64,000 nucleotides of DNA. Origin: an uncultured Draconibacterium sp. (GTDB taxonomy: Bacteria > Bacteroidota > Bacteroidia > Bacteroidales > Prolixibacteraceae). Under the pieces are notes generated by a model that was given only the letters and a program-made list of their open reading frames with translations, had not been told where the DNA came from and did not search any database. This document shows, piece after piece, positions 53,270 through 60,734 of the stretch. The stretch covers positions 3,264,001 through 3,328,000 of the forward strand of contig NZ_OY775906.1 in NCBI RefSeq assembly GCF_963675065.1, written 5' to 3'. Made by a program: the position numbers and the translations under genes. Positions within the stretch are counted from its first letter, which is position 1. The number at the start of each line of letters is the position of its first letter.

Positions 53270-53294
53270 GTCCCGATGAAAAACTCACCGGGAC
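53270..53294 (-). terminator. Terminator-like hairpin of sulfur operon 2
   Basis: On the minus strand GTCCCGGTGA and TCATCGGGAC form a stem with one mismatch, followed by TTTCTATTT. Its core of 23 bases is identical to the hairpin after operon 1. It lies 173 bp beyond the last operon-2 gene. Confidence 0.7.
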
Positions 53295-53371
53295 CTAGAG
53301 AAATATATATTAATATGGTTTTTTAGCCTTAATAATTCATAAAAATGAGTTAATCCCTTTGGGCTGACCTT

Positions 53372-53430
53372 GACATTGAAAATCCTCAAATTATATGTCC
53401 AAAGCACATATTCTGTCGATTTTCAATCGT
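53372..53430. other. Nested stem-loop in the 3' region of operon 2
   Basis: The outer arms ATTGAAAATC (53375-53384) and GATTTTCAAT (53418-53427) are perfect complements, and the inner arms ATATGT/ACATAT (53393-53411) are also perfect. It lies about 40 bp after the last gene of operon 2. It may protect the 3' end or form part of a small RNA ending at the hairpin at 53270. Confidence 0.4.
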
Positions 53431-53467
53431 CAACACTTTGTGTGAAAAATTTATTCAATTTTTCAGG

Positions 53468-54106
53468 TTAGCAACCGCCGGCAGCAACGCTTGTTTTTTC
53501 GCGTCGGCGTACCTGCACCGGTTTGTTATCCTGATCAGCATTTAAATCAGAACCGTCTTTTGGTGCAGCCATTTCAGCATAGTTATACCGCGGAAATCCG
53601 CTAAAATAAGCATCGTCGTTTATGGTATTGTACAAGTCATCTTCATTGGCTTTGTAATACTCATATCCACCCAGCAAAAGTTTGATATTGTTGAAACCTA
53701 CCTGACGGAAAAACATCCACGGGCCATTGGCCTGCAGTTCGTTTTCGCCATATAAAACAATGGTTACGCCCATGTTGCGAAGTGCTGTTAAACGTTCCAG
53801 ATTATCGGGATCGGCCAATGTATTTGCCGATAAGTTTTCAGCTCCGGAAATATGCCCCTGCCCGAAAACGAAGTTATCGCGAATATCAAATAAAACGATA
53901 CTATCGGGTTTATTGGCGATCACATCTTCCAACTCCCAGGGGTAAAAATAATCTTCACCATCGAGTAAAGCTTCGATGCTTTCGTCCATGCTTTCTTGGT
54001 ATTCAAACAACGGTTTCGGCATGGTTAAAAAGCCAATAACGAGAATAACCACAAATACTGAAACTGCGATTAATGTTCTCCACGGATTTAGTTCATGTAT
54101 ATGCAT
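53468..54106 (-). CDS. Membrane-anchored rhodanese-like protein with AAGGC tail (copy 2)
   Basis: A 212-residue protein. One helix (about 11-28) is followed by an acidic segment, which suggests a periplasmic domain. Rhodanese-like features are SIVLFDIRDNFVFGQGHISGAENL and LLLGGYEYYK. The catalytic loop is TIVLYGENELQANGPW, without Cys. The C-terminus VQVRRREKTSVAAGGC is identical to that of the upstream neighbour, although the rest of the two proteins is strongly diverged. The last Cys is the only one in the protein. A sulfur-carrier role for it is inferred by analogy with SoxY. Confidence 0.85.
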   Translation of the reverse strand: MHIHELNPWRTLIAVSVFVVILVIGFLTMPKPLFEYQESMDESIEALLDGEDYFYPWELEDVIANKPDSIVLFDIRDNFVFGQGHISGAENLSANTLADPDNLERLTALRNMGVTIVLYGENELQANGPWMFFRQVGFNNIKLLLGGYEYYKANEDDLYNTINDDAYFSGFPRYNYAEMAAPKDGSDLNADQDNKPVQVRRREKTSVAAGGC

Positions 54107-54133
54107 GCTGTTAATTTTTTCAATCGTTAGAAA

Positions 54134-54745
54134 TTAGCAACCACCGGCTGCAACACTTGTTTTTTCTCTTCGGCGCACCTGCACTTCAACATTGCCGTCG
54201 TCGGAAGCTACCGACCCGGCGCCGGTGAAATAAATTTGTGCTCCCTTGCGAAATGCATAAAGTTCGTGATCAACAGAAGGTGCATCAGCATTAGGTTGCG
54301 AAGGATCAATTATGGTTTGCATCCAGCAGTTCAGACCGCCCTTCATCACATAAGTACCTTCAATTCCTAAACGTTTGGTAAGGACCCATGTTTGATCAGC
54401 CCTGATATCGTCGTTGGAAATAAATACTACTTTTATTCCCGGCACTCCAAAATACGAGAGGTTTCCATCGTTTAGCAGATCTTCGAGCGGAATATTTAAC
54501 GAGCCCGGCAATGCATATTCTGCATACTCAGCTGCCGGACGAACATCAACCATTAACAACGACGGATCGCCCTGAATGATCATCTTAGCTACCTGGTCGG
54601 TTGATACATATCGAGTAGGCTGAATAATTTCTTGTAACAATTCCTCAGGAGCAATTTGTTTTGGCTCATCATCACTTGTTAAAAACAGGGTACCTACCGC
54701 CAACACAAGCATCAATATGGTTAGTAAAATATAATTTCTGTTCAT
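54134..54745 (-). CDS. Membrane-anchored rhodanese-like protein with AAGGC tail (copy 1)
   Basis: A 203-residue protein. One N-terminal helix (about 5-23) followed by acidic residues implies export of the domain. The rhodanese fold is visible in SLLMVDVRPAAEYAEYALPGSLNIPLEDLL and VMKGGLNCWMQ. The catalytic loop reads VVFISNDDIRADQTW, lacking the active-site Cys. The tail VQVRRREKTSVAAGGC matches copy 2 in all 16 residues, while 6 of 48 bases differ, all silently. It has a second Cys (about 140). It follows the YeeE N-half gene by 13 bp. Confidence 0.85.
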   Translation of the reverse strand: MNRNYILLTILMLVLAVGTLFLTSDDEPKQIAPEELLQEIIQPTRYVSTDQVAKMIIQGDPSLLMVDVRPAAEYAEYALPGSLNIPLEDLLNDGNLSYFGVPGIKVVFISNDDIRADQTWVLTKRLGIEGTYVMKGGLNCWMQTIIDPSQPNADAPSVDHELYAFRKGAQIYFTGAGSVASDDGNVEVQVRRREKTSVAAGGC

Positions 54746-54758
54746 GTTTTTCCGTCGT

Positions 54759-55361
54759 TTAGAATTTATATTGCTTTATGTTTTTACGCACACGTTTTTC
54801 GATAAACATTGTTCCCCAGAATGCAGCAAGTGCCACCACAGTAAATGCCACGGCAAAGTATGGTGCCGGAATTCCCGTAATTTCCATAAGCGTTACATTC
54901 CCAAGGTCTCCGCTGGTAAAAAAGTCTTCGAAAAGAGGATATGCCAGTGAAAATCCGAAGATCCCCAAATAAAGTCCGATGGTAAAAAACAAGGCATCGA
55001 GTTTACCAATAGCAATACCCGTAAAACTAGTACCCGGACAAAATCCTCCAATTACAAAACCTACTCCCATTATTATACCTCCAACAATCATTGGTGTTAA
55101 AAACGTTGGAAGAATAAATATTTGTGAGAGATTGAGCCAGCCAACATAATCGAAATATAACAGACCAACCATTGCCACGATTAACGCAGTAAAAAATACA
55201 CGAAGTACAACAAAGTTATAGCCATAGAATACGCCGGCCAGGTTTCTTGAAGAAGAAAAACCGGATGATTCGAGAATAAAGCCAAAAACGACACCAAGTA
55301 AAATTGCGATAACAAAATCCCATCCGCCGCCAATTACACCATTAGGAATTAAAGGTCCCAT
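54759..55361 (-). CDS. YeeE/YedE family transporter, N-half
   Basis: A 200-residue protein with about five or six helices and the motif VGFVIGGFCPGTSFTGIAIGKLDA carrying the conserved Cys. It is clearly homologous to residues 1-200 of the YeeE-rhodanese fusion in operon 1, but without the rhodanese part, which here is on separate genes. It pairs with the C-half encoded upstream at 55494. Confidence 0.88.
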   Translation of the reverse strand: MGPLIPNGVIGGGWDFVIAILLGVVFGFILESSGFSSSRNLAGVFYGYNFVVLRVFFTALIVAMVGLLYFDYVGWLNLSQIFILPTFLTPMIVGGIIMGVGFVIGGFCPGTSFTGIAIGKLDALFFTIGLYLGIFGFSLAYPLFEDFFTSGDLGNVTLMEITGIPAPYFAVAFTVVALAAFWGTMFIEKRVRKNIKQYKF

Positions 55362-55493
55362 ATCTTATTTCTTTTTAATATTCTATTATTTGAATTATAA
55401 TTCATCTTTTTGATACCCAGTTTTCAGTCTCAGTTCTCAGTCTCAGTTTTCAGAAATTACTGCTAACTGCCACTGCTAACTGTCAACTTTCTG
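55362..55493. repeat. Word-repeat spacer inside operon 2
   Basis: Reiterated words TTTTCAGTCTCAGTTCTCAGTCTCAG, then ACTGCTAACTGCCACTGCTAACTG, fill the gap between the two YeeE half genes. Similar text occurs at 21152-21185 and 40925-40960. It interrupts an otherwise tightly packed operon. Confidence 0.7.
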
Positions 55494-56030
55494 CTATATC
55501 CAAAATTTTCTAAAAAAGTAAGCCACTGCGTACCCCGTACCAAAAATGGCAAACATTACAATTACACCACCTAAGGCAAAAGTGGCAGTACCACTTAATG
55601 CTGCACCACTGGTGCATCCGCGGCCAAACTGACTACCCAATCCGAACAATGCTCCACCAATAACAGCTAGAATAAGTCGCTTTTTACTTGTGATTTTCGG
55701 ACCATGATCTGTTCTCCATTTCTTAACACGCCCAAAAATAATACCCGACAAAAGACCGCCAATTAAAACACCTAAGGATTCGAAAACCAACCAGTTGTAC
55801 ATGGGCGAATGATCATCGCTAAGAAACTTCCCCATATAGTGGTTCGCTTCAGTAGCTTTGGGTGCAACAGTATTTGAAGTGGTTACAACCGCACTTTTAA
55901 TGGCACCGCTGGCACCTAAACCACGGCCTGTAATAAAAACAGTTACAATTATTAATAAGCCAAGCAATACGCCTCCCAGGTATGGATTTATGTATTTTGG
56001 CTTTTCTATATTTGTTTTATTTGAACTCAT
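55494..56030 (-). CDS. YeeE/YedE family transporter, C-half
   Basis: A 178-residue protein with about four helices. It has ITGRGLGASGAIKSAVV near the start and the transport-Cys motif GSQFGRGCTSGAALSG. It is the paralogue of the 49893-50411 product. With the N-half 132 bp downstream it should form the second sulfur-compound transporter. It starts 21 bp after the NrfD gene. Confidence 0.88.
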   Translation of the reverse strand: MSSNKTNIEKPKYINPYLGGVLLGLLIIVTVFITGRGLGASGAIKSAVVTTSNTVAPKATEANHYMGKFLSDDHSPMYNWLVFESLGVLIGGLLSGIIFGRVKKWRTDHGPKITSKKRLILAVIGGALFGLGSQFGRGCTSGAALSGTATFALGGVIVMFAIFGTGYAVAYFFRKFWI

Positions 56031-56051
56031 ATTCTGTTATTTAAAGATTGA

Positions 56052-56993
56052 TTAATAGAGGTAACGTGTAATTTGGCCGGCTTCAACCATAATAAAACGG
56101 AACATAAAACCACCAAATAAAATCATTACCGGAGGTAACCATTTTGGTACATGCATTCCCCAAATTTCTAAAGTCTCAAATAAGGCCGGAAAAATCAAAC
56201 CAATTACCATTACAAACACCCAGAAACTTACAGTAAATTGTCCGCCAAGGAATAAGTTCGCGGCTTCGATGGCTGTTTCCGATCCGGCTCGAAAGCCCAT
56301 AAACAGGTGAATTATCAGGAAGATCTCAATAATAATGAATATCAAATCGATGCGACCTAATTTCTTCCGCTCCTTTTCATCTTTACTCATCCAGATTATG
56401 GATGCCAGCCCGGTTGAAAATCCTGACACCAAAAAAAGTGGTCCCAAAATAGAGGTGTTCCACAATGGTCGTGCATTAAATGCCGACAATAAAATACCGG
56501 TATACACACCCAGTATTATCGACAGAATCATCATTACCCAGGCAAAGGCAACGCGCTGTTTGATCACCCAGGCTTCCATTTTATTTACGATTTCCAGCTT
56601 CCAGTGCCAGCCTGGCACCAGTTCTTTCATATAACTGGCCACCCAAATAAACGATAAAGGTGTAATCGCCATCAGTGTCCATGCTCCCCAACTCATTGGC
56701 GAATCAAGACGCACAGTTGTATATAGTTGCCAGAAAAACATTTTATGTTTTAAATCCCAGAACAAAGCACCCAAACCAATTACTAAAGCCAGAGGCGCAA
56801 TTAACGGCGCAACTTTTACGGTTGTACGCATTTTATCCGCTTTCCCACGTACCACATAAAATCCGGCAAAAAATAAAATTCCGGCAGCTAAACCTCCTAA
56901 AAACAGGTAGAGGGGAATTTGCCAGTGCCAGATATTAAGGTATGGATCAATGTTCGGTATATTTCGTCCGCTTACAAATAATTCTTCTTTCAT
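56052..56993 (-). CDS. NrfD/PsrC-type membrane subunit of the molybdoenzyme
   Basis: A 313-residue protein with eight helices, the classic PsrC/TtrC size. It begins NIDPYLNIWHWQIPLYLFLGGLAAGILFFAG and contains DSPMSWGAWTLM. It exchanges electrons between menaquinone and the Fe-S subunit encoded 10 bp upstream, and anchors the periplasmic enzyme. Confidence 0.9.
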   Translation of the reverse strand: MKEELFVSGRNIPNIDPYLNIWHWQIPLYLFLGGLAAGILFFAGFYVVRGKADKMRTTVKVAPLIAPLALVIGLGALFWDLKHKMFFWQLYTTVRLDSPMSWGAWTLMAITPLSFIWVASYMKELVPGWHWKLEIVNKMEAWVIKQRVAFAWVMMILSIILGVYTGILLSAFNARPLWNTSILGPLFLVSGFSTGLASIIWMSKDEKERKKLGRIDLIFIIIEIFLIIHLFMGFRAGSETAIEAANLFLGGQFTVSFWVFVMVIGLIFPALFETLEIWGMHVPKWLPPVMILFGGFMFRFIMVEAGQITRYLY

Positions 56994-57003
56994 CTTTCAC
57001 GAA

Positions 57004-57537
57004 TTAGGTTAGAAAATACAATTGTGGTTTTGTTCCGGCTTCGGGTGCCAGTACTTTCCAGGTTCGGTCTTTGATGGCCAGCGAAACATCGCTGTTCGGA
57101 TCGTCCAAATCGCCAAAATGCAAACACTTGGTAGGACACACATCAACACAAGCCGTTTTTTGTCCTTTCTGAACGCGGTGCAAACAGAAGGTACATTTAT
57201 CAACATAGCCATCGGGATGCGAGTAACGTGCATCGTAAGGGCACGACTGAATACAGGCGCCACAACCAATACATTTATGGTGCGTTACGGTAACAATTCC
57301 ACCTTCTTCGATATGACTTGCCCCGGTTGGACAACACCGCACACACGGAGAATTATCGCAGTGATTACAACGCTCCGAACGAAATTCAAGACTTAAACTC
57401 GGGTATGTTCCGTCAACGCGTTCAACAATCCAGTCGCGACAGTATCCATGCGGTACATTATTTTCTGTTTGACAGGCCACTACACAGTCGCCACACCCAA
57501 CACATTTTTTTGTGTCGATCGCCATTGCATATCTCAT
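57004..57537 (-). CDS. Four-cluster 4Fe-4S electron-transfer subunit (PsrB/PhsB/TtrB-like)
   Basis: A 177-residue protein with all sixteen cysteines in four groups: CVGCGDCVVACQ, CNHCDNSPCVRCCP, CIGCGACIQSCP and CTFCLHRVQKGQKTACVDVCP. It carries electrons between the molybdoenzyme and the NrfD subunit. Its ATG overlaps the molybdoenzyme stop by 4 bp (ATGA), so translation is coupled. It has no signal of its own; it is probably exported with the Tat partner. Confidence 0.93.
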   Translation of the reverse strand: MRYAMAIDTKKCVGCGDCVVACQTENNVPHGYCRDWIVERVDGTYPSLSLEFRSERCNHCDNSPCVRCCPTGASHIEEGGIVTVTHHKCIGCGACIQSCPYDARYSHPDGYVDKCTFCLHRVQKGQKTACVDVCPTKCLHFGDLDDPNSDVSLAIKDRTWKVLAPEAGTKPQLYFLT

Positions 57538-59789
57538 GCTTTAACCTCCTTTTCTTCCAGTGCAGGATCTTCTGTTAAAAATGTTATAAAGTTTCCTCTC
57601 ATTCCGGTACCACCCATAATCGGGTCAACGGCAACATTGGTTATCATTTCGGTATCGGCAGCTCCTTTTCCAAAAGCCCTCGAGAGTTTTTTGTTTTTAT
57701 GTCCAAATCCGTGAACCATATACACCGAATCCCAGCGAATTCTTTCGGTTACCCTAACTTTAACAGGAAACGACGTGATGGCATCGTCCTGGTTTTTCAA
57801 CCACACTTCCTGCCCGTTTTTAAGTCCCCACAAGTCGGCAACTTTTGGATTTACCCAAACGCTGTTCTCACTCATCAGGTCGGATAAATTCGGGTTGTTC
57901 GATGTACGACTGAAGGTATGCATTGGCGCACGACCATAAATCAAACGGTAGAAATTCTGAGGTGGTTCAGGATGTTTCGTATACTTTGGAATCGCATCAA
58001 AACCGTGGTCGGCAAAATCAACTGAATATAGCTCAATTTTTCCTGTTGTGGTATTGAAATCGAATTCTTCGCCATCTCCTAAATATAATGGTCCACTCTT
58101 CCTTGGGAATTTCTTAATCCCAATTTTCTTCATTTCTTCCAACGAGGTTCCCAGCTGTTTTAACTGCCAGTCGATTACTTCTGAATAATCATCGTAGTTA
58201 AAATAATCGTGCAAGCCCAAACGTTCGCCAATTTGTTTGGCAATCCACCAGCCCGGTTTCGAATCGTATTTTGGTTCGATAGCCGGCATACGCAATGCAA
58301 TATTTGGCTCGCGGTTAGCTGCCGAACGAATTACATCGTAGCGCTCGAGATAAGTTGCTTCCGGGAAAACCACATCGGCATAACCGGTAATATCCATTGG
58401 CATGGTATCCATAACTGCGATGAACTCAACAGAATCAGCAGCTTCTTTAAACAACCGTTTATCCGGCATCGACAGCGGCAGGTTTGTACCGGCCACCAAC
58501 CATGCTTTTAGCTGGTGTTTATAATTGTATCTTGGAATAGACGCTTTTAAAGCCTCGGTAGTAATTCCCATTGTTGCCAGCGGGTACCTGTCTTCATTCC
58601 AGTCTTTCCAGGTCCATTTTGGTTCCGGGAAATGCGGGTGTGGGTAAGCAGGAACAGAAACGCCTTCCGGGAAATATAATCCTCCGCGTTTACCCCATGA
58701 GCCTAACAAGGCAGTTAGAATTGCCATGGCACGACCGCGTTGTGTATCATCGCCGTACCAAACCACGTGGCGTCCCGGATGAATAATTACCGCAGGAGCT
58801 GCATCAGCCATCGCACGTGCAGTTCTTCTTATTTCTTCAGGCTCGATGGTTGTGATGCCATAAGCCCACTCCGGAGTCATATTTTTTACATGATCTTTTA
58901 AATAATCAAGACCAAATGTATATTGCTCAACGTAATCTTTATCGTATAAACCTTCGTAAATCAGCACATGAATCCATGCCATTAACAAAGCAATATCGGT
59001 TGACGGTTTGATTGGCAACCAGTGATTTGAATGCGCTGCTGCCGTTGAAAAACGCGGATCAACCGTAATAATGGTAGCGCCGTTATCAATGGCATCCGAC
59101 ATTTCCTGCACCTGCGAATTGTGCATATTCTCGCCCAGGTGCGAACCAATTAACACCAAACACTTGGTATCTCTGATATCGGTACATTCAGGCGAACCTA
59201 CATAAGCACCAAAAGTTGAAAAATAAGCCGACATACGAGGACCACGACAATTGGCAAACGCAGGCTCGGCATTACTTTCCGAACCATATGCACGTAACAA
59301 GTGGTGGAATTGACCACCGGGAGTTCCGTGATTAAATAAACCAAAAGCTTCAGGACCGTATTTCTCTTTCACTTCCTTCATTTTATCGGCAACTTTATCC
59401 AGCGCCTCATCCCAGGTAGCTTCTCTGAAATACTGAGTTCCATCCTTACGCGTATCTCTTATCAGCGGTGTTTTTAAACGATCTTCATCGTAAACCATAC
59501 CAACACCGCCCGTACCTCGCGGACACAAACGACCGTTACAATGCGGATCGTTCTTATTACCAACAACCTTTCGTATTGTTCCGCTTTTGTCGACATAAGC
59601 CCACGCAGCACATTTCCAAAAACATACTTCGCAATAAGTTGGATACGGAGTAAGATCCTCATCACTTACCGGACCTTCCGTCTTCGATTCGAAGAGCCCG
59701 AAACCTTTTGATCCAAAAGCTTTAAAACTTATGGCTGCAGCTCCGGCACCGGCAGTTGAAATTTTGATAAAATCCCGTCTTGTCTTCAT
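57534..59789 (-). CDS. Tat-exported molybdopterin oxidoreductase (PsrA/PhsA family)
   Basis: A 751-residue catalytic subunit. A Tat signal (KTRRDFIKIS) is followed by a 4Fe-4S motif (C53, C56, C60, C89 in YCEVCFWKC...GRLCPRG). Cys 181 in FANCRGPRMSAY is at the position of the molybdenum ligand. The MGD-binding C-terminal domain contains YGRAPMHTFSRTSNNPNL. The nearest types reduce polysulfide or thiosulfate, or run in reverse. Tetrathionate reductase is less likely because TtrA is much larger. It is first in operon 2. The substrate is inferred from the YeeE and rhodanese-like neighbours. Confidence 0.9.
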   Translation of the reverse strand: MKTRRDFIKISTAGAGAAAISFKAFGSKGFGLFESKTEGPVSDEDLTPYPTYCEVCFWKCAAWAYVDKSGTIRKVVGNKNDPHCNGRLCPRGTGGVGMVYDEDRLKTPLIRDTRKDGTQYFREATWDEALDKVADKMKEVKEKYGPEAFGLFNHGTPGGQFHHLLRAYGSESNAEPAFANCRGPRMSAYFSTFGAYVGSPECTDIRDTKCLVLIGSHLGENMHNSQVQEMSDAIDNGATIITVDPRFSTAAAHSNHWLPIKPSTDIALLMAWIHVLIYEGLYDKDYVEQYTFGLDYLKDHVKNMTPEWAYGITTIEPEEIRRTARAMADAAPAVIIHPGRHVVWYGDDTQRGRAMAILTALLGSWGKRGGLYFPEGVSVPAYPHPHFPEPKWTWKDWNEDRYPLATMGITTEALKASIPRYNYKHQLKAWLVAGTNLPLSMPDKRLFKEAADSVEFIAVMDTMPMDITGYADVVFPEATYLERYDVIRSAANREPNIALRMPAIEPKYDSKPGWWIAKQIGERLGLHDYFNYDDYSEVIDWQLKQLGTSLEEMKKIGIKKFPRKSGPLYLGDGEEFDFNTTTGKIELYSVDFADHGFDAIPKYTKHPEPPQNFYRLIYGRAPMHTFSRTSNNPNLSDLMSENSVWVNPKVADLWGLKNGQEVWLKNQDDAITSFPVKVRVTERIRWDSVYMVHGFGHKNKKLSRAFGKGAADTEMITNVAVDPIMGGTGMRGNFITFLTEDPALEEKEVKA

Positions 59790-60037
59790 TCGTCTAAATA
59801 GTTTATTTTAATGGTAACTCATGTAATTATTATCATCAATTTTTTGGTAATTAAGTGCTTTTACATGGTTGTTTTTATTTTACTCTTGTATTTGTTTTCT
59901 TTAAAAAAGAACTATAAATTAAGAGTTTATCATCTTTTTAAAGTTCTTTATATATATTTATCTATATTTTTAGATGTGCAAATATATAAAGGATTCGATT
60001 AAACATTAGCTCACATTCCTTATTTGAAACCATTAAA

Positions 60038-60061
60038 GATAAGCAACTTACAATGCTTATC
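60038..60061. promoter_or_regulatory. Perfect 8-bp inverted repeat, operator or hairpin candidate
   Basis: GATAAGCA and TGCTTATC flank an 8-base spacer and are followed by CCCCTTTTT. Lying midway between divergent respiratory operons, it could be a regulator-binding site, or a transcription-limiting hairpin on the plus strand. Confidence 0.4.
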
Positions 60062-60295
60062 CCCTTTTTGAACCATAGCTAATTTCAACATTGCTTAAAC
60101 GTCTAACTATAAAACAGTCGATATAAATTAAATATTCGAATATTATTATACGCTGTTCGAAAAAGCAAGTTATAAAACATATTTTTAGACACTTGTGTCA
60201 CATCTTCCGTTACCGAAAATTCGAAACATTTGTCTATCGGATTTATAATTCTGATCAATTTTTCCAATACATTTACACCGAAAAATGAAATAAAA

Positions 60296-60323
60296 TTGGA
60301 TTTTAACCAATTTAGTACATTTG
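60296..60323 (+). promoter_or_regulatory. Promoter for Rieske-cytochrome b operon with overlapping palindrome
   Basis: TTG at 60296, a 17-bp spacer and TACATTTG at 60316-60323 match the phylum's -33/-7 elements; the ATG is 17 bp downstream. The spacer contains a perfect short palindrome (ATTGG...CCAAT, 60295-60311) that a regulator could occupy. Confidence 0.6.
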
Positions 60324-60340
60324 TGACAAAGAGAAAATTA

Positions 60341-60733
60341 ATGAACACCAAAAATCGAAGAATTTTTTTGAAAGTAGTGGCGGCAGGATTTGTTTCGTTT
60401 TTTGCATTCATTTGGAATAAATTAACGCTCCAACATATTGCAACTTCCGGTGCAGAAGAAGCGTCAGTTCCGCTGAACAGGAACAGGGAAGTGCAGTTTT
60501 TCGACAAATACATTATTGTAAATTCAGCTAATCAAACAAGGGTTTTTTCATCGCATTGCAGCCACCTGGGATGTAAAATTGATAAAATGGAAAATGACAA
60601 ATTAGTGTGTCCTTGTCATGGTTCGGAATACAATCTGCAAGGACAGGTTATTAAAGGACCGGCATATAAAAACCTTACAATACTCGACTCATCGGTTTCC
60701 GACGACGGGAAATCAATAACAATTAAAGGATAA
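60341..60733 (+). CDS. Rieske 2Fe-2S protein
   Basis: A 130-residue protein. The N-terminus NRRIFLKVVAAGFVSFFAFIW is a Tat-type signal anchor. Both Rieske cluster motifs are present: CSHLGCKI (Cys-x-His) and CPCHGSEYN. The start at 60341 is set by the promoter and the signal; an upstream in-frame ATG at 60230 would precede the promoter. It ends 1 bp before the cytochrome b gene, so the two form a bc1/b6f-like quinol-oxidising pair. Confidence 0.93.
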   Translation: MNTKNRRIFLKVVAAGFVSFFAFIWNKLTLQHIATSGAEEASVPLNRNREVQFFDKYIIVNSANQTRVFSSHCSHLGCKIDKMENDKLVCPCHGSEYNLQGQVIKGPAYKNLTILDSSVSDDGKSITIKG

Positions 60734-60734
60734 A

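Larger units (their letters stand above)
59790..60340. other. 551-bp divergent control region of operon 2 and the Rieske operon
   Basis: There is no gene; the sequence is very AT-rich. It contains a perfect palindrome at 60038-60061 and a good plus-strand promoter at 60296-60323 (listed separately). I found no clear TAnnTTTG for the minus-strand molybdoenzyme gene. Confidence 0.65.

Noticed and set aside
48658..54745. Active thiosulfate sulfurtransferase (rhodanese) function
   Set aside because: None of the three domains has a Cys in the active-site loop, so standard rhodanese activity is unlikely.
57534..59789. Annotation as tetrathionate reductase TtrA
   Set aside because: TtrA is about 1000 residues. 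This 751-residue protein has the PsrA/PhsA size and Cys ligand context, though the substrate is unproven.
59811..60002. 63-codon hydrophobic ORF in the divergent control region
   Set aside because: Low-complexity Ile/Leu/Tyr translation of AT-rich DNA, no ribosome-binding site or context.
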